DNA from: Halorubrum sp. 48-1-W
GTDB taxonomy: Archaea > Halobacteriota > Halobacteria > Halobacteriales > Haloferacaceae
Length of the DNA stretch: 64,000 bases
Assembly (NCBI RefSeq): GCF_003287355.1
Contig: NZ_QMIM01000004.1
Span: forward strand, 1 to 64,000
Reading direction: 5' to 3'
Shown here: positions 60,122 through 64,000 of the stretch, piece after piece
How the letters are laid out: each line of letters begins with the position of its first letter
Numbering within the stretch: position 1 is the stretch's first letter
Position numbers and translations under genes: made by a program
The notes under the pieces: model-generated
What the model was told of the DNA's origin: nothing
Database searches by the model: none
What the model saw: only the letters and a program-made list of their open reading frames with translations

Positions 60122-62461
60122 TTATCTGACCGAATCGAGCAGCAACCGCTGTTCGACCCGCTTCACCTCGTGTTGGACGTCGCGGACCGCGTCGATGTTC
60201 GCCGAGATGGAGGAGACGCCCTCCTCGACGAGGAAATCGACCATTTCGGACTTCGAGCCGGCCTGTCCGCAGATGCTGGTGTCCACGTCGAGCTCCCGAC
60301 ACCGTTCGATCGTGTCGCCGATGAGCCGTAACACGGCGGGGTGGAGCTCGTCGAAGCGGTCGGCGACGTGTTCGTTGTTGCGGTCGACCGCGAGCGTGTA
60401 CTGTGTGAGGTCGTTGGTCCCGAAGGAGGCGAAGTCGATCCCCGCCGCGGCGAGCTCGTCGATCTGGAGCGCGCTCGCCGGCGTCTCGATCATCACGCCC
60501 CAGCGGTGCGTCTCGGGGTCGATCCCGGACTCGCGCATGTGGCGTTTCACGCCCTCGAGGTCGGCGGCGTCGTTGACCAGGGGGAACATCACTTCGAGGT
60601 TGTCGTATCCCATGTCGATGAGCCGCGCGAACGCGGCGAGCTCCTGGCGGAACGGCTCGGGCTTGTCGAGGCTCCGACGGACGCCCCGCCAGCCCAACAT
60701 CGGGTTGTGCTCGTTCGGCTCGCCGTCGCCACCCTCCAGCTCGCGGAACTCGTCCGTGGGCGCGTCGATCGTCCGGACCCGAACCGGCCGCGGGTAGAAC
60801 TCGTCGGCGACCCGACGGACGCCCTCGATGAGCTCGTCCTGATACGCCCGCTCGCCGTGGTCGGCGATGTACTTCTCCGGCGTCTTCCCGAGCGACAACA
60901 CCATGTGTTCGATCCGGAGCAACCCGACGCCGTCCGCGCCGGTCGCGGCCGCCCGTTCCCCAGCCTCCGGGATCGAGACGTTCACCTTCACCTCCGTCGC
61001 GGTCATCGGCTTGACGGGGGTTTCCGGCCGTGCGGCCTCCACCGGCTCGAACTCCTCGCCGGGTTCGGCGCGTTCGTCGGCGCCGGCGCGCACGGTCCCC
61101 TTGTCGCCGTCGATCGTGACGTCCGTGCCCTCCTCCAGCACGCGAGTCCCGTTGCCCGTGCCGACGACCGCCGGGACGCCGAGTTCCCGCGAGATGATCG
61201 CCGCGTGGCTCGTCATCCCCCCCTCGTCGGTCACGATCCCCGCGGCGCGTTTCATCGCGGGCACCATGTCCGGCATCGTCATCTCGGTCACGAGCACGTC
61301 GCCCTCCTTGACCTGATCGAGGTGGTCGAGCTTCGTCACGATCCGGACGGTTCCCGACACGATGCCGGGGCTCGCGCCCAGCCCGTCGACGAGGACGTCA
61401 GCCGCCTCCTCGCCGTCTCCCGTCCCGCCACCCGCGCCGCCGTTCCCGTCGGCCGCGGCTCCGCCGGTCGGATCCGCGAGACTGCTCGCGCCAGCGTCGT
61501 CACCCGCCTCCTCGCGGATCGTGGTGATCGGCCGCGACTGGAGCATGTACACGTCCCCGTCGTAGATCGCCCACTCGACGTCCTGGGGGGTGCCGTAGTG
61601 GTCCTCGACGAGCTTGCCGAGCCCGACCAGTTCCGCTATCTCCGCGTCCGAGAGGACGCGCTCGTTCCGCCGGTCCTCCCCGACCTCGAGTTGGACCGTC
61701 TCGCCCGACTCGGGGTCTTTCACCATCTCGACTTTCTTGTCGGCGACCGTGACCTTCTCGACGGTCCCGCGGCCGCGGTCGTACACGTAGTTGTCCGGGG
61801 AGACGGTCCCCGAGACGACCGCCTCGCCGAGCCCCCATGCAGCCTCGATCGTCATCTGTGGATCGCCGGTCGAGGGGTGGCTCGTGAACAGCACGCCCGA
61901 CTTGTCGGCGTCGACCATCCGCTGGACGACGACCGCGATGTCGACGTCCTCGTGGGGGAACCCGCGCTGTTGGCGGTAGTAGATCGCCCGCTGGGTGAAA
62001 AGCGACGCCCAGCACTCCCTCACGCGCCGGAGGAGGTCGGCCTCGCGGACGTTGAGGAACGTCTCCTGTTGGCCGGCGAACGACGAGTCCGGGAGGTCCT
62101 CGGCGGTCGCCGAGGAACGCACGGCGACGAACGCCTCCTCGCCGTCCTCGCCCATCTCGCGGTAGCTCTCGAGGATGCCCTCGCGGACCGTCTCGGGGAA
62201 CGGGGTCTCCGTGATCAGCTCGCGGGCGGTCGCCTCCGCCTCCCGGAGCGCCGCCGAGTCCTCGGGGTCCACGTCGACGGCGGAGAACAGCTCCTCGTCG
62301 ATCTCCGCTTCCTCGATGAACTCGCGGTAGGTCCTCGCCGTGACGACGAATCCCGGCGGGACCGGCAGCCCCGCGCCGATGAGTTCACCCAGCGAAGCCC
62401 CCTTGCCGCCGACGGTCCCGATGTCGTCGGCGTCGACGTCGTCCAGCCAGAGTACTGCCAT
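60122..62461 (-). CDS. ppsA: Phosphoenolpyruvate synthase
   Basis: This 779-residue enzyme makes PEP from pyruvate and ATP with release of AMP, the gluconeogenic direction. The N-terminal ATP-grasp part contains VGGKGASLGEL and SSATAEDLPDSSFAGQQETFLNV. The swivelling domain has the phospho-His at His419 (GGMTSHAAIIS), and the C-terminal barrel has the catalytic Cys in TSICGQAGS and the NEHNPMLGWRG region. A Gly/Ala-rich linker lies at about 319-353. The start was moved to the ATG at 62461 because the upstream extension has no family match. Confidence 0.95.
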   Translation of the reverse strand: MAVLWLDDVDADDIGTVGGKGASLGELIGAGLPVPPGFVVTARTYREFIEEAEIDEELFSAVDVDPEDSAALREAEATARELITETPFPETVREGILESYREMGEDGEEAFVAVRSSATAEDLPDSSFAGQQETFLNVREADLLRRVRECWASLFTQRAIYYRQQRGFPHEDVDIAVVVQRMVDADKSGVLFTSHPSTGDPQMTIEAAWGLGEAVVSGTVSPDNYVYDRGRGTVEKVTVADKKVEMVKDPESGETVQLEVGEDRRNERVLSDAEIAELVGLGKLVEDHYGTPQDVEWAIYDGDVYMLQSRPITTIREEAGDDAGASSLADPTGGAAADGNGGAGGGTGDGEEAADVLVDGLGASPGIVSGTVRIVTKLDHLDQVKEGDVLVTEMTMPDMVPAMKRAAGIVTDEGGMTSHAAIISRELGVPAVVGTGNGTRVLEEGTDVTIDGDKGTVRAGADERAEPGEEFEPVEAARPETPVKPMTATEVKVNVSIPEAGERAAATGADGVGLLRIEHMVLSLGKTPEKYIADHGERAYQDELIEGVRRVADEFYPRPVRVRTIDAPTDEFRELEGGDGEPNEHNPMLGWRGVRRSLDKPEPFRQELAAFARLIDMGYDNLEVMFPLVNDAADLEGVKRHMRESGIDPETHRWGVMIETPASALQIDELAAAGIDFASFGTNDLTQYTLAVDRNNEHVADRFDELHPAVLRLIGDTIERCRELDVDTSICGQAGSKSEMVDFLVEEGVSSISANIDAVRDVQHEVKRVEQRLLLDSVR

Positions 62462-62794
62462 TCGTATATGCGGTGGATCCACGACCCGCCGTATGAATCT
62501 TCCGGACCGAAATCCGACGAATAAAAGATTACTCGACACCGAGTTGTCGGCGTCGACTCGGGCGCCGGGGCTCGGGAGCGACCGGCACGTATCGGCGAAC
62601 CCTGTCGTCCGGCAGCGTGCTTCGCCGGCGGCTCGAACGTGAAAGAGGGCCGAACACGTCGCGGGTGTGACGAACCGACGAACGGTCCGTACGTCGCTTC
62701 ACGCCTCCGTCCGACCTATACTTACTTCCTGATCGAATATCGGACTCGATCACGTGTTACAGTGGTTGTAACAGCGACGCCCGTGGCACCGTTC
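62462..62794. other. Spacer between ppsA and the TnpB element, with a tnpB 3' hairpin
   Basis: No gene is seen in this 333-base stretch. At its left end the ppsA promoter has a TATA-like element around 62487-62495. At its right end TGTTAC (62755-62760) and GTAACA (62768-62773) form a perfect six-base stem with a seven-base loop, 22 bases beyond the tnpB stop. This is the position expected for an omega-RNA or right-end structure. Confidence 0.5.
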
Positions 62795-64000
62795 CTATTT
62801 TCGGCAGTAAACAGCAGTCGCTCTCGTGAATTGAGAGGTGCTGTGTGTCGCTGGTCTTGACACTGAATCTTTACTGCTATTGTTTTTCGTCTCTGTCGGG
62901 GTGACAGCAGGCGCTATGAAGCACGACCCGCCACCAGCAATCACCCTCTTTTCGTTAGACTGTCCGAGATACGCTACAGGAGCGTCACCGAACACGAGAC
63001 GCGGGCCAGCGGAACGGCTAGCTGGCACGATTTCAAACTCCCCCGTGTAGGAGGACGTGAAACCGTGTTCCAGCGAGGCCGAACTGCTGAAGAACACGCG
63101 AGCCACGTTGACTGCACCAACGTAGTCCCGATCGGCTTGGAAGCCACAGCGGGTGTTGTCACACCGGAAGTGACCGCCCCACCAAACCTCGAATGCGTGG
63201 TCGGGAGACTTCGTGGTGTGGCCCGTGGAACCGCATCGTGGACACGACCGAGACGTGTTACCCGGATGCACTTTCTCCACGTGTAGTCCGGCGATGTCCG
63301 CTCGATACTCGATTTTCGATATAATCTCTCGGCGTGCCCAAGACGACAATTCCCACGAGAGTTGACCTTCACCACGAGGCGGTGATAGACTCCGCAAGTC
63401 TTCGTGAACAATCGCATCCGCGTCATACACCAACGCGAGTGCGAGGACTTGGTTGGCTACATCGTGAACGAGTTGTTCGCGCTTGTGCCGAATCTTGTTG
63501 TTGACTCGCACGTACTCTGCCTGAACGTGCTTGAACGAGTCTGTGTGGTCACGCCTTTCTCGGCGTAGATATGCTAACTTGGAGTTGAGTTGATTGCGTT
63601 CCCGATCAAGCCGTTTCATCCGTTCGCGCTCTGTATTCTGGATGAAGTACGGGACAGAGAGTTGTTCTCCATTCTTGTTCACAACAACGGCGGTAGCGTC
63701 TTTTCGGAGCCCACCATCAATCGCTAAGATAGTTTCCACGTCGTCTGGTTTTTCTTGGTGTTCAACTTCGATGGGGAACGAGAGTTCGTAGTAGTTGTCT
63801 CCAGTTTTCGTCTGTGTCGGGTGGAAGGAGGGTGCGGAGAGACTGCCGTGTTCGAGGAGTTCATGGAACGCTTCGTAACCTTCCAGTTCGTGTTCTGTCC
63901 ACGTCCAACCACCACGGGTCTCAGGTTTGGGCGTATCGGGCGTTTTGAGTTTGACCGTGAGTGTCTGCGTGTCTTCGTCGTACTCGTATTTGACTGCCTG
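62795..64000 (-). CDS. tnpB: TnpB RNA-guided nuclease, IS200/IS605 type (5' end outside window)
   Basis: The frame is open from the window edge to the stop at 62795, giving 401 residues. Counting from the GTG at 63739, the RuvC-like core has Asp8 (LAIDGG), Glu113 (AIVHEDL) and Asp205 (DRDYVGA), with a zinc finger at Cys166, Cys169, Cys193 and Cys198. The 87 codons before this GTG continue the protein (EYDEDTQTLTVKLKTP and later NNYYELSFPIE-like strands), so that codon is internal. TnpB cuts DNA guided by an omega-RNA from the element's right end. A tnpA cannot be seen. The C-terminal tail is long and basic/Ser-rich. Confidence 0.93.
   Translation of the reverse strand, partial: QAVKYEYDEDTQTLTVKLKTPDTPKPETRGGWTWTEHELEGYEAFHELLEHGSLSAPSFHPTQTKTGDNYYELSFPIEVEHQEKPDDVETILAIDGGLRKDATAVVVNKNGEQLSVPYFIQNTERERMKRLDRERNQLNSKLAYLRRERRDHTDSFKHVQAEYVRVNNKIRHKREQLVHDVANQVLALALVYDADAIVHEDLRSLSPPRGEGQLSWELSSWARREIISKIEYRADIAGLHVEKVHPGNTSRSCPRCGSTGHTTKSPDHAFEVWWGGHFRCDNTRCGFQADRDYVGAVNVARVFFSSSASLEHGFTSSYTGEFEIVPASRSAGPRLVFGDAPVAYLGQSNEKRVIAGGGSCFIAPAVTPTETKNNSSKDSVSRPATHSTSQFTRATAVYCRK

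Noticed and set aside
60341-62524. A 727-codon open frame on the plus strand opposite ppsA
   Set aside because: It is the complement of a strongly conserved PEP synthase; its Asp/Arg/Val-rich translation has no domain. Long antisense frames are normal in DNA of this GC content.
63739-63741. TnpB start at this GTG, or a frameshift upstream
   Set aside because: The same frame continues without stop to the window edge and encodes plausible N-terminal TnpB sequence, so the GTG is internal.

Overview
The window is chromosomal DNA from a haloarchaeon, most likely Halorubrum or a close relative. It is about 65-70% GC, its proteins are strongly acidic with Asp/Glu-rich linkers, and most genes have a TATA-like element about 25-30 bases before the start codon, so most transcripts are probably leaderless. 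Archaeal information genes (RpoP, L37Ae, prefoldin beta, SRP19, Gar1, Pth2, TruD) sit next to a haloarchaeal Nuo cluster, halocyanin, DUF2070, ThiR and Thi4. No rRNA, tRNA or CRISPR array is visible.

Layout. 1-12.3 kb: mixed metabolism and surface genes (CopD-like membrane protein, PabC-like aminotransferase, Rieske protein, two GT2 glycosyltransferases, YkgJ-type cysteine-cluster protein, DapA-family aldolase, TRAM protein, HisF). 12.4-21.8 kb: MetG, the overlapping dcd-thiR pair, AIM24, pth2-truD, GMP synthase subunit A and DUF2070. 21.9-23.4 kb: the minus-strand block rpl37ae-rpoP-pcc1-pfdB-DUF3194. 23.4-24.06 kb: non-coding repeats. 24-36 kb: thi4, methyltransferase, regulators, flippase, pyruvate kinase, NfeD, and an amino-acid permease with an Lrp/TrkA_C regulator and a universal stress protein. 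36.4-39.9 kb: a HerA-like ATPase gene whose 5' end has been interrupted by an HNH endonuclease gene. 40-52.5 kb: purE, an MFS transporter and an eleven-gene nuo operon (A, B, CD, H, I, J1, J2, K, L, M, N). 52.6-55.4 kb: a lower-GC accessory islet. 55.6-64 kb: gar1-srp19, S9 peptidase, GT4, halocyanin, ppsA and a TnpB gene that runs off the window.

How the genes connect. Nuo is a respiratory quinone-reducing proton pump without the NADH-input module, and halocyanin can carry electrons later in the chain. Pyruvate kinase and PEP synthase form the two directions of the PEP/pyruvate node. ThiR is the expected repressor of thi4, whose promoter carries a palindrome across its TATA element. The most unusual locus is 38.6-39.9 kb: the old promoter and first 27-29 codons of a HerA-like ATPase gene remain at 39792-39881, an HNH endonuclease with four tandem helix-turn-helix modules follows, and the ATPase now starts from a new AT-rich 5' end that overlaps the HNH stop codon. 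The second candidate is a regulator/effector pair at 53994-55398 with its own palindromic operator and a probable Rossmann-like effector of unknown activity.
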